Source: Sphingobacteriaceae bacterium UBA6709 (GTDB lineage: Bacteria; Bacteroidota; Bacteroidia; Sphingobacteriales; Sphingobacteriaceae). Taken from it: 33,471 nucleotides of DNA. The first letter of the stretch is position 1, and the number at the start of each line of letters is the position of its first letter. Below, piece after piece: positions 1-7,228 of this stretch. Made by a program: the position numbers and the translations under genes. The stretch spans positions 1-33,471 of the forward strand of contig DKIV01000008.1 in assembly GCA_002454425.1 (NCBI GenBank). The letters are read 5' to 3'. A model generated the notes under the pieces. It searched no databases, was not told the origin of the DNA, and saw nothing but the letters and a program-made list of their open reading frames with translations.

Positions 1-579
1 CGGGGGTACAAGTGGCGGGCAGATGTATGACCTGGGCTGGCGCCTTCCGGACTCTTTGATGTGACATAATGCGACATTGAGGGACATCTCTATATGCCTG
101 CCGACAGCCAGGGCAAGCCGCGGTCTGTTATGGATCAGCAACAGAGCATACATGCTTTGTTGTGACTGTGAGTACTGAGCACTGAAGAGTTAAGCAACTA
201 AGAGACATGCCCTTGACTTGCGAAAAAGATTATCTCATCTTTGTTTTGTCAGCGCTGCGGACCGGTACCCATGGCAGCTCGGCTGGCAACTCCGAAGGCG
301 CCGGGAGGGTTCAGGCACCAGAAAAAATAAATGTTTGCGGTATGGCAGGAATTTTCAAAAGGCGTAAAAAGGCGCTGTAGGCAAGGGCAAATAAAGGCTA
401 TTCAGATTTATGAATGGTATTAGTACCCAAGGAGCTTAACTTCACTGCTCCCGGTTCACCAAAGTGGCGTGTCGCGCGTGATGTATCCTCATTTTTGATG
501 ATCTTTCAGTTCGCCGAGCCTGGAGATCCATCATTTGCAGAAGTTCCGGTCACGGTGCTCTTAGCCACTCAAACGAAAC
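1..579. other. Non-coding left edge with phased GACAT repeats and a palindrome
   Basis: I see no convincing gene here. A short open frame ends at position 64 and could be the tail of something outside the window, but 20 codons are too few to judge. Three copies of GACAT lie at 63-67, 73-77 and 83-87, exactly 10 bases apart. A near-perfect 11-base palindrome lies at 139-149/152-162 with a 2-base loop. Around 250-305 there is a G+C-rich patch with several six-base palindromes (AGCGCT, ACCGGT, GGTACC, CCATGG, GGCGCC). A related GACAT array, in opposite orientation, sits at the right edge. Confidence 0.5.
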
Positions 580-1437
580 TTAGGTTGCTATGGCCTTTAT
601 CATTCGGTCTTTACCGTTTATATCCTGACGTAGTTCTGAGGCAAACCCTTCTGCCAGAAGCATTTTCACGGTTTCGGGACCAAAATTTTCGTTGATCTCA
701 AAGAACAGAGCGCCGTCTTTTCTTAAGTGAACACGAGCATATCTAGCAATATTCCGGTAAAAGAGCAAGGGATCTTCGTTAGGGACAAACAGCGCGTGAT
801 GAGGCTCGTGGGCCAACACATTTTCCTCCATCGCTGCTTTTTCGTCAAGCGTAATATAAGGTGGATTGCTGATGATTATATCGTATATGGCTGCGGACTT
901 CCCGACATTCGGCAATAGGATATCTCCCTGCCAAAAGTGTATGTCAGCCTTATTTTCAGAAGCATTAAATCGCGCAATATCCAGCGAAGCATCTGAGATA
1001 TCCATCGCTTCGACAGCAGCACCGGGAATATTCTTCTTTATTGACACCGGGATGCATCCCGAGCCTGTTCCAATATCGAGAATGACATAATTTGTATTGG
1101 GAGATGCGGAAGCGTACTTGACAACCCAATCTATAAGCTCCTCCGTTTCCGGACGGGGAATCAACACGCCGGGAGCCACTTTAAACCTCAACCCATAAAA
1201 ATAGCTTTCCTGAAGGATGTATTGAATAGGCACCCCGGTTTTTAGTTCATCGAGAATCCTGATAAGCGCAGTTTCATGTTGGGTGTTCAATACCTCCGAG
1301 CGGTGCAGCATCACAAAACTTCCGGGAACCTTACACACATATTCAAGAGCAAGTCTGGAAATGGATCCAGCTTCCTGCCTGTCATATAAAGGGCTAAGCT
1401 GATCGATGTAAAAAGCGGTAAGATCTGCAAATGTCAT
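580..1437 (-). CDS. prmC: Peptide chain release factor N5-glutamine methyltransferase PrmC (HemK)
   Basis: This 285-residue protein is the expected length for PrmC, the cytoplasmic SAM-dependent enzyme that methylates the glutamine of the GGQ motif in class I release factors. Visible signatures are the family motif VLIPRPETEEL (91-101), the SAM-binding loop DIGTGSG (121-127) and the catalytic NPPY motif (191-194) that holds the target glutamine side chain. The N-terminal helical domain (about 1-80) is the release-factor-binding part. The start is an ATG with no good alternative upstream. It is divergent from ribD with about 74 bases between them, so each has its own promoter. Nothing looks broken. 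Confidence 0.95.
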   Translation of the reverse strand: MTFADLTAFYIDQLSPLYDRQEAGSISRLALEYVCKVPGSFVMLHRSEVLNTQHETALIRILDELKTGVPIQYILQESYFYGLRFKVAPGVLIPRPETEELIDWVVKYASASPNTNYVILDIGTGSGCIPVSIKKNIPGAAVEAMDISDASLDIARFNASENKADIHFWQGDILLPNVGKSAAIYDIIISNPPYITLDEKAAMEENVLAHEPHHALFVPNEDPLLFYRNIARYARVHLRKDGALFFEINENFGPETVKMLLAEGFASELRQDINGKDRMIKAIAT

Positions 1438-1511
1438 AGTAGATACAAAGTAAATAATAGCAAGTTACAAAAGGCAAATGAAATGGGTATTTTTGTCAAA
1501 AAAAATACGCG

Positions 1512-2564
1512 TTGGAAGTTAAGGAGCAATATATGTTTAGGGCGTTGCAATTGGCAGCGCAAGGCGCCGGAAGTGTCAGTCCGAATCCTATGGTAGGCGC
1601 TGTGATTGTACATCAAGGCAAGATAATCGGCGAGGGCTACCATCGACAGTATGGTCAGGCGCACGCAGAAGTTATGGCCATCAGATCGGTATTAGACAAT
1701 TACCATAACGCTGCCGAGCTACTTCGCAATGCTGTAATATATGTAACCCTGGAACCGTGTGCCCATCATGGAAAAACACCGCCCTGCGCTGATCTCATCA
1801 TAAAACATCAAATCCCCCAGGTTGTGATAGGCAGTCCCGATCCCTTTGAACAGGTTAATGGAAAAGGAATCGACAAACTCAGAGCGGCAGGAATTGAGGT
1901 GACAGAAAATATATTGAGAAAACAGGGAGACTTTCTCAATCGTCGTTTTCTTACGCGTATTCAAAAACAACGTCCGTATATCATCCTTAAATGGGCGGAA
2001 ACAGCTGACGGCTATTTCGCACCTGCCGATGGGTCGCAACGATGGATTAGTTCGGAAGCGTCGCGTGTAATGGCTCACAAATGGCGATCCGAAGAAGATG
2101 CTATCCTAATTGGCAAAGGTACTGCCCTGGCCGACAATCCGAAACTGGATGTTCGTTTGTGGCAGGGGAAAAATCCCATCCGCATTGTCATTGATAAAGA
2201 GCTGAGTCTCCCCGATACACTTCACATCTTTAACCAAACCGCGGATTGCATTGTATTTAACTCCATAAAAACCGATGTTGAGGGACGCGTAAAATATATC
2301 TGGCTTGAGAATTTCGATAGCTACCTCCCGCAGATGATTGCCTTTCAGTTATATCTGATGGACATCCAATCGGTAATTATTGAAGGAGGAGCACAAATAC
2401 TCAATATCTTTATTAAAGCCGGGATGTGGGATGAGGCGCGACGCATTCGTTCTTCGGAGAGCTGGCATAAGGGCATTCCTGCTCCGCTAATTAGAGGCAG
2501 TGTACGTGAAGATTTCATTAGTGGAACAGATCGCATTGAAATCATAGATAACACGCGTGACTAA
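1512..2564 (+). CDS. ribD: Bifunctional riboflavin deaminase/reductase RibD
   Basis: RibD carries out two successive steps of riboflavin synthesis: deamination of the pyrimidine made by GTP cyclohydrolase II, then NADPH-dependent reduction of the ribose. The N-terminal deaminase has PNPMVGAV, the zinc motif HAE, and PCAHHGKTPPC (about residues 75-90). The C-terminal reductase begins near residue 150 and contains GKGTALADNPKLDVR. The length of 350 is typical. The start is chosen as TTG at 1512. An ATG at 1533 has AAGGAG six bases upstream, but it would remove the EQYM start of the first helix that family members normally have; the frame is closed by a stop at 1479. No other riboflavin genes are adjacent. 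Confidence 0.93.
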   Translation: MEVKEQYMFRALQLAAQGAGSVSPNPMVGAVIVHQGKIIGEGYHRQYGQAHAEVMAIRSVLDNYHNAAELLRNAVIYVTLEPCAHHGKTPPCADLIIKHQIPQVVIGSPDPFEQVNGKGIDKLRAAGIEVTENILRKQGDFLNRRFLTRIQKQRPYIILKWAETADGYFAPADGSQRWISSEASRVMAHKWRSEEDAILIGKGTALADNPKLDVRLWQGKNPIRIVIDKELSLPDTLHIFNQTADCIVFNSIKTDVEGRVKYIWLENFDSYLPQMIAFQLYLMDIQSVIIEGGAQILNIFIKAGMWDEARRIRSSESWHKGIPAPLIRGSVREDFISGTDRIEIIDNTRD

Positions 2565-2617
2565 GATCCCATTATTTTGGCGATCTTTGCCCCGTTCAAC
2601 ATATAAATCATAACAAA

Positions 2618-2956
2618 ATGCCGGTATTGAAATATCAGGATGCCGAGGTACAGCAAGTGGCCAGCGGAATCGAAAGAAGGATTGTTTATACAGAAAACAT
2701 GCTTACAGCAATCATCGATTTCAGTAATGGTCCTGCCGCGGAACCCGACGCGCAACATAGTCATCCACATGAGCAGATCAGCTATGTGGCGTCTGGAGAA
2801 GTAATGTTCTTTATGGAAGATGAAGAGCCTCAGCATTTAAAGGCTGGAGATCTTTTCTTTGTACCATCGGGAAAATTGCATGGCATCCAGCTACTCACAG
2901 CAAGTGCCCGTTTGGTTGACAGCTTCACTCCTGTTCGCGCTGATTTCTTAAAATAG
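2618..2956 (+). CDS. Small cupin-domain protein
   Basis: This 112-residue protein is a single conserved beta-barrel (cupin). The metal-site pattern is visible: His47, His49 and His51 followed by Glu52, then GEV at about 60-62, and in the second motif PSGKLHGI with His88. These residues usually bind one divalent metal. Stand-alone cupins of this size include sugar-binding, dioxygenase-like and regulatory proteins, and the substrate cannot be read from the sequence. It starts 53 bases after ribD and could be co-transcribed with it, though no functional link is evident. A strong hairpin follows at 3023-3071. There is no signal peptide, so it is expected in the cytoplasm. Confidence 0.85.
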   Translation: MPVLKYQDAEVQQVASGIERRIVYTENMLTAIIDFSNGPAAEPDAQHSHPHEQISYVASGEVMFFMEDEEPQHLKAGDLFFVPSGKLHGIQLLTASARLVDSFTPVRADFLK

Positions 2957-3022
2957 TTCGGCGTATGCGGTGATGACTGGTCAGGGATTCTCTGGTCAGA
3001 CAAGAAGCCATTTCCTTTCAGG

Positions 3023-3071
3023 AAAAGCTACCTGGACGCTGAGTTAGCAGTGAAGCATCCAGGTAGCTTTT
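3023..3071. terminator. Hairpin terminator after the cupin gene
   Basis: A perfect 14-base inverted repeat (arms 3023-3036 and 3058-3071; AAAAGCTACCTGGA and its complement) encloses a 21-base loop in which GCT/AGC can pair further. The A-run before and T-run after the G+C part would let it act as a terminator on either strand. It lies 66 bases downstream of the cupin stop codon. Confidence 0.75.
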
Positions 3072-3105
3072 ATCGGGAAGAAATTTTCCTACTTCCCGGA
3101 CTCAG

Positions 3106-3144
3106 GAGTAGATTAATGATAAGTACTATCGCGTTAATCTACTC
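3106..3144. repeat. Nested inverted repeat upstream of the small hypothetical gene
   Basis: Arms GAGTAGATTAA (3106-3116) and TTAATCTACTC (3134-3144) are perfectly complementary. Inside them GATA (3118-3121) pairs with TATC (3127-3130) around a five-base loop, giving an almost continuous hairpin. There is no T-run afterwards, so an operator or processed leader structure is as likely as a terminator. It ends 99 bases before the ATG at 3244. Confidence 0.55.
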
Positions 3145-3243
3145 TCAATTAAAGCAGCGCCATGCTAAGCAACATCCGCGACTATTTTCGAAAAACTTTA
3201 TCCCCCGAAAAACCAATAGCCCATGCTGCTTGTCTATAGTTAA

Positions 3244-3534
3244 ATGAGAACAATCAGGACACATTTCCTTCGCGATAATATCCGTCAAGACGTACTGGTA
3301 ACACTGGTAGAAGAAAAAACATTTGCCGTGAATTTGGAGAGCACCGATATCTTCGACGATACGTTGATGCCTAACGCGCCCATCACCGCGGGAGTTAAAA
3401 GCCCGGATCTTATCATTCAAAAAACTAAAACCAATGAATGGATAGCCCTTCAAGATGAAGAGTGGAAACTCTCGCAGGAGGAAACACAGGCATTGGGACA
3501 TGCTATTGAGAACTCGTTCTCGACGCCCATATAG
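3244..3534 (+). CDS. Small hypothetical protein, 96 residues
   Basis: I do not recognise this protein. It starts with ATG, is 96 residues long, has no signal peptide, membrane segment or cysteine, and is mixed in charge with an acidic C-terminal half, so a small soluble cytoplasmic protein is expected. Its sequence alternates hydrophobic and polar residues in a beta-rich way at the N-terminus (residues about 14-33) and is helical at the C-terminus (about 77-91). It converges on tenA with only 12 bases between the stop codons. The opposite-strand open frame over the same bases looks like a shadow. Coding status is likely but not certain. Confidence 0.6.
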   Translation: MRTIRTHFLRDNIRQDVLVTLVEEKTFAVNLESTDIFDDTLMPNAPITAGVKSPDLIIQKTKTNEWIALQDEEWKLSQEETQALGHAIENSFSTPI

Positions 3535-3546
3535 TTTTTCCGTTAT

Positions 3547-4197
3547 CTATAGCGTCCAGGACTCCTGTTTCCAGGCGCTATCCCAAAATAAGTATTCTAA
3601 TTTAGAGGCTGTGTGATACGCGTTGCTCATCTTCGTCCTTATTTCCGGGGTGGTATTTCTGGCAAGCTCATCGCAAACATCGCCCATCTCTGATACCAGC
3701 AGGCCAAATTCTTCACCCGAATAGGCATCGATCCAATCTTTATAAAGATTACCCTCAACAGTAGCGAGCCCCAGGAGATACTCTCCTACGAATTTATATA
3801 TCTTAAAACAGGGGAATACCGCGGCACATGCCACCTCGACCGGAGCCAACGCCGCTGTGCTAAGCAGAAAATGCGCGTAGTGATGACAATGCTCAGAAGT
3901 TGGCGCGTATTCTGTAATACCGAACTTTTTAAAATATGAGTCATGCAGCGACCGCTCTACAAGCAATGCTCCCTCGGCGAACTTTAAAAATTTAAGCATA
4001 TGCACTTGCTCTATTTTTGTAGCAATTAAAGATAGCGCTCGTGCGAAATGCTCCAGATAAATGGCGTCCTGATTGATATAGAAACGAAATTTACTCTCCT
4101 CAAGATCTCCGGAAGCAAGTCCCTGTATAAAAGGATGAGATATTATTTTATCAATTACGCTTTCCGATTTATCCCATGCTTCAATAGACCAGATCAT
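3547..4197 (-). CDS. tenA: Aminopyrimidine aminohydrolase TenA (thiaminase II)
   Basis: TenA hydrolyses aminopyrimidines released from degraded thiamin to hydroxymethylpyrimidine (HMP), feeding ThiD. At 216 residues it has normal family length and an all-helical composition. The catalytic cysteine is seen as Cys130 in the segment AAVFPCFKIY. Supporting active-site residues are Asp44 (NQD) and Glu201 in the C-terminal KLEYLFWDSAW. Its start codon overlaps the thiD stop by four bases (ATG within 4194-4197), so translation is probably coupled. It is the last gene of the riboswitch-led thiM-thiE-thiD-tenA operon. The context supports the salvage role rather than simple thiamin destruction. Confidence 0.94.
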   Translation of the reverse strand: MIWSIEAWDKSESVIDKIISHPFIQGLASGDLEESKFRFYINQDAIYLEHFARALSLIATKIEQVHMLKFLKFAEGALLVERSLHDSYFKKFGITEYAPTSEHCHHYAHFLLSTAALAPVEVACAAVFPCFKIYKFVGEYLLGLATVEGNLYKDWIDAYSGEEFGLLVSEMGDVCDELARNTTPEIRTKMSNAYHTASKLEYLFWDSAWKQESWTL

Positions 4198-5027
4198 AAC
4201 TTTATTAGTTTTAAAGGATTAAAAAAATGATTAAGAGGACCATGTCCTTTACCCGTATTGACATCGGCACCTTCAAATACCGCCTGAGTAACATATGAAA
4301 TGCCCGACTCTATTGCTGAAACAAGATCGTATTCTCTACACAGGTAGGCGGCAATAGCGGAAGACAAGGTGCAACCGGTACCGTGTGTATTGTGGCTTTC
4401 AATATGCCTGGATTCAAAAACAGTAATCTTGCCCCCTGATTTCGCCAACACATCGTAAAGTTTGCTCCCCGGCAGGTGTCCGCCTTTCAATAAGACATTG
4501 CCACAGCCCAGTTTCAACAGCCGCTGCGCGGCAAGCTTCATACCTTCAAGATCCTTAATGCTGATGCCTGTGAGAATTTCCGCTTCGTGAATGTTTGGCG
4601 TTATCAAAGTACTCAGGGGAAACAATACATCTACCAGACAGCTTACCGTATTTGGCTCGATGAGTCGGTGACCACTTGTTGATATCATCACCGGGTCGAG
4701 AACAACGGGAAGCTCCGGAAATTTCTTCAACTCCCCTGCTATGGCATGAATGAGTTCCTGACTATGCACCATGCCGATCTTCACTGCTCCGGGAGCAATG
4801 TCATCAATTACAGCGAAGATCTGTGCGGCGACAATGTCTGGTGGCACACCGTGTACTGCTTCGACTCCGCAGGTATTCTGAACGGTAATAGCTGTTATCG
4901 CCGAGGTACCGAAGCAGCCCAATGCCGAAAAGGTCTTCAGATCGGCTTGTATACCGGCGCCCCCGCCACTATCCGAGCCCGCGATGGTAAGTGCTGAGTG
5001 ATACTTAAATTGTTGTTCTAAATGCAT
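4194..5027 (-). CDS. thiD: Hydroxymethylpyrimidine/phosphomethylpyrimidine kinase ThiD
   Basis: ThiD phosphorylates HMP twice to give HMP pyrophosphate, the pyrimidine half used by ThiE. The 277-residue protein shows the ribokinase-fold start TIAGSDSGGGAGIQADLKT (14-32), the segment DPVMISTSGH (111-120), and the anion-hole and catalytic motif NTHGTGCTLSSA with Cys219. The ATG lies four bases after the thiE stop and the gene overlaps tenA by four bases, a tight operon arrangement. The N-terminal ten residues before the first strand are slightly long but not unusual. Confidence 0.95.
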   Translation of the reverse strand: MHLEQQFKYHSALTIAGSDSGGGAGIQADLKTFSALGCFGTSAITAITVQNTCGVEAVHGVPPDIVAAQIFAVIDDIAPGAVKIGMVHSQELIHAIAGELKKFPELPVVLDPVMISTSGHRLIEPNTVSCLVDVLFPLSTLITPNIHEAEILTGISIKDLEGMKLAAQRLLKLGCGNVLLKGGHLPGSKLYDVLAKSGGKITVFESRHIESHNTHGTGCTLSSAIAAYLCREYDLVSAIESGISYVTQAVFEGADVNTGKGHGPLNHFFNPLKLIKL

Positions 5028-5031
5028 GTCT

Positions 5032-5667
5032 TTACAACCTGAATTTTTCTATTCTATTGCGGAGTTCCTCGGCGGCCTTAGCAGGCTTATCTGCCGAACA
5101 AATAGCCGATACCACGGAAATGCAGTCAGCACCGGCACGCAATACTTCATCTATGTTTTTATCTGATATTCCTCCGATGGCAAATAAGGGTTTACGCGAT
5201 AAGGATCGAATTGCTGCTACCCCCTCTATACCCAGCGCGGCGGCAACATCTGATTTTGTATGTGTGGTAAATACGGGACTCGCAGCTATATAATCGGCGT
5301 TGCGTTCTCCTTCATCACCCATTTGCTGTATTTCCTCTATGGAATATCCAATGAATACACGCTCACCCAAAACTTCCCTGATAGCCAGCGGCGCCAGATC
5401 ATTTACTCCTACGTGAATTCCCGCCGCGCCACAAGCGCCGGCAACAAAAACATTATCATTAATGACCAGCGGCACGTCGTAGCGCTGCAGAAGTTCCTGT
5501 AATCGTAGCGCCTTCTCGAGGAAGACCTCGTCAGACAAGTTTTTCTCTCTCAGTTGCACAAGATCAACGCCTCCCTTTAGCGACTCTTCAACAACGGCAA
5601 AAAAATCACGTCCCAGCATCGCAGCCTCATCGGTAACAAGATTGAGCCGAAAATCTATCATTTTCAT
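5032..5667 (-). CDS. thiE: Thiamin-phosphate synthase ThiE
   Basis: ThiE condenses HMP pyrophosphate with thiazole phosphate to make thiamin phosphate. It is a TIM barrel of about 211 residues here. Motifs seen are QLREK (pyrophosphate contact), NDN, the HVGVNDL segment (HxGxxD) and SPVFTTHTKSD, which corresponds to the family's GPVFxTxTK loop. GYSIEE stands where many relatives have GVSxH, a tolerated variant. A longer frame begins at a TTG at 5691 and would overlap thiM by 14 bases; the ATG at 5667 (or 5661) fits the family N-terminus better. It lies between thiM and thiD in the salvage operon. Confidence 0.94.
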   Translation of the reverse strand: MKMIDFRLNLVTDEAAMLGRDFFAVVEESLKGGVDLVQLREKNLSDEVFLEKALRLQELLQRYDVPLVINDNVFVAGACGAAGIHVGVNDLAPLAIREVLGERVFIGYSIEEIQQMGDEGERNADYIAASPVFTTHTKSDVAAALGIEGVAAIRSLSRKPLFAIGGISDKNIDEVLRAGADCISVVSAICSADKPAKAAEELRNRIEKFRL

Positions 5668-5677
5668 ATTACGACAA

Positions 5678-6484
5678 TCAGTGCAGCTCAAGACGCAGGG
5701 TATCCATAAACACGTCGCGGTCTATTGTAAAAAGATGATCCAGCAGGTTTAGTTGCAGCGAGCCCGGTCCTTTAGATTCCTTTGCAGCAAGCTCACCACA
5801 AACGCCTAATAAGGCCATAGCGGATGTTGTTGCTAAAAAAGCATCGCTGTTCACCGCGGCAAAAGCGCCACAGAGAGCAGATGCCGAGCAGCCCAAGCCT
5901 GTAACGCTGGCCATCATTACATCCCCATTATCAAGAGCAGCGGTACGCTTTTCATCTACCACATAATCTACGCCTCCAGATACACATACTACGGAACCAA
6001 GGGCCTTATTAATCTTCCGTGCCGCGTCTAAGGCGTCAGATGACTGATGAACACTATCTACCCCTTTGGACTCCTGAGATTTGATCCCGGCCTTCAAAGC
6101 GAGAATTTCGGAGGCGTTTCCTCTAATGATATTAGGTTTAAACACTAAGAGATCTTTGAGTACCTGATTCCTGTAAGTACTTGCACCGGCACCGACCGGG
6201 TCGAGTACCCAGGGACTACCATTCGTTGAGGCTGCCGAGGCTGCCCATAACATGGAGGTTGCCCATGACTCGTCTAAAGTACCTATGTTTACTACTAACG
6301 CGCCAGCAATGCCAACAATTTCTTTTATCTCGCTTTTCGCGTGTGCCATTAAGGGCGATGCTCCGGCAGCAAGCAACGCGTTGGCGGTATTATTCATTAC
6401 CACGTAATTGGTAATGCTGTGCACTAAAGGGCCATGTTGCCTGACCTTCCCGATCTGTTGCCAGATGCTGTCATTAAAATCCAT
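5678..6484 (-). CDS. thiM: Hydroxyethylthiazole kinase ThiM
   Basis: ThiM phosphorylates hydroxyethylthiazole salvaged from thiamin breakdown, producing the thiazole phosphate that ThiE uses. The 268-residue protein has the family opening PLVHSITNYVVMNNTAN (19-35), DPVGAG (95-100), RGNASEI (121-127) and the catalytic motif GLGCSAS with Cys199. It is the first gene of the operon and the one directly behind the TPP riboswitch, with about 135 bases of leader between aptamer and ATG. The combination ThiM, ThiE, ThiD and TenA without ThiC or ThiG in the window marks this as a salvage locus. Confidence 0.95.
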   Translation of the reverse strand: MDFNDSIWQQIGKVRQHGPLVHSITNYVVMNNTANALLAAGASPLMAHAKSEIKEIVGIAGALVVNIGTLDESWATSMLWAASAASTNGSPWVLDPVGAGASTYRNQVLKDLLVFKPNIIRGNASEILALKAGIKSQESKGVDSVHQSSDALDAARKINKALGSVVCVSGGVDYVVDEKRTAALDNGDVMMASVTGLGCSASALCGAFAAVNSDAFLATTSAMALLGVCGELAAKESKGPGSLQLNLLDHLFTIDRDVFMDTLRLELH

Positions 6485-6619
6485 AATCTAAGATCAAAAA
6501 CGTAATTAGAAATGCTGTAGGTGATGCAAGGACGTTAGCTGCCGGACTTACCGATGTAACTATCGGCAAATACTGATAAATAAAGGCGTAGGAAAACCGA
6601 TAAAAATGAAACAAATGTA

Positions 6620-6700
6620 CCGCTTTTTCCTTCGCTGGCATTATCCAGATCAGGTACCAAGGGTATATTCTCAGCTCTATCGAGCACCCCTAAAGCCTTG
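6620..6700 (-). ncRNA. TPP riboswitch (THI element) controlling thiMED-tenA
   Basis: Read on the minus strand, the region has the conserved aptamer parts in order: GGGGTGC (starting at 6690), CTGAGA (about 6672-6677), ACCC, then ACCTGATCTGGATAATGCCA and GCGAAGGA. GCTTT near 6697 and AAAGC near 6622 can close stem P1. These are the invariant sequences that fold around thiamin pyrophosphate. The element begins about 42 bases after the aroQ stop on the same strand, so aroQ read-through transcripts would also carry it. High TPP is expected to lower expression of thiM and the genes behind it. The leader from 6485 to 6619 probably holds the expression platform. Confidence 0.95.
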
Positions 6701-6741
6701 CTAAATTATTTAAATCAAATGCAAAAAGAAACGTCAATTTG

Positions 6742-7167
6742 TCATTTTTCGGCAATTACAAATTGCTGTAGTGCCAACTGATAACTAATCATTCCAAATC
6801 CCGCAATAACGCCTTTGCAATATTTGGCAAGACGCGAATGGTGCCGAAACTCTTCGCGGGCATGTACGTTGGAAATGTGCACTTCCACAACCGGGGTCGT
6901 TATCGCCGCAATGGCATCGCCTATAGCGACAGACGTATGTGTATAAGCACCGGCATTCAGAATAACTCCATCAAAGCTAAACCCGATCTCATGCAACTTA
7001 TCAATGATAGCTCCCTCATGATTACTCTGAAAATATTCAATTTCAACCTCAGCATATAAGGACTTAAGTTTTGCCAAAACGGGATCAAAGCTCTGATCTC
7101 CATATATAGATTTTTCACGCAGGCCCAGCAAATTCAAGTTAGGCCCGTTAATAATTTGTATCTTCAT
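6742..7167 (-). CDS. aroQ: Type II 3-dehydroquinate dehydratase AroQ
   Basis: AroQ removes water from 3-dehydroquinate in the shikimate pathway; it is a cytoplasmic dodecamer of small flavodoxin-like subunits. The 141-residue length is standard. Catalytic residues are seen as Arg17 and Tyr22 in the N-terminal INGPNLNLLGLRE...YG segment, with NAGAYTHTS (71-79) and His97 in EVHISN binding the substrate. It is divergent from the Xer-type recombinase gene with about 60 bases between the two starts. The riboswitch that follows belongs to the next operon. Confidence 0.96.
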   Translation of the reverse strand: MKIQIINGPNLNLLGLREKSIYGDQSFDPVLAKLKSLYAEVEIEYFQSNHEGAIIDKLHEIGFSFDGVILNAGAYTHTSVAIGDAIAAITTPVVEVHISNVHAREEFRHHSRLAKYCKGVIAGFGMISYQLALQQFVIAEK

Positions 7168-7228
7168 CCATTCAAAATTAATACTTTTATCAAAGAAGCA
7201 AAGGCATAGCTCCTATGTAACTGCAAAT

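Noticed and set aside
240..310. Cluster of six-base palindromes that resembles a cloning polylinker
   Set aside because: The sites overlap irregularly, no vector backbone or primer site is next to them, and natural G+C-rich DNA can show such a cluster.
414..695. Plus-strand open frame of 93 codons
   Set aside because: It overlaps the 3' end of prmC on the other strand and has no protein-like features.
3050..3247. Plus-strand open frame of 65 codons
   Set aside because: It begins inside the cupin terminator, runs through the second hairpin and into the start of the next gene, and has atypical composition.
3145..3501. Minus-strand open frame of 118 codons opposite the 96-residue gene
   Set aside because: Rich in Cys and Phe in a shadow-like manner; the plus-strand frame has a more natural composition. 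Some doubt remains.
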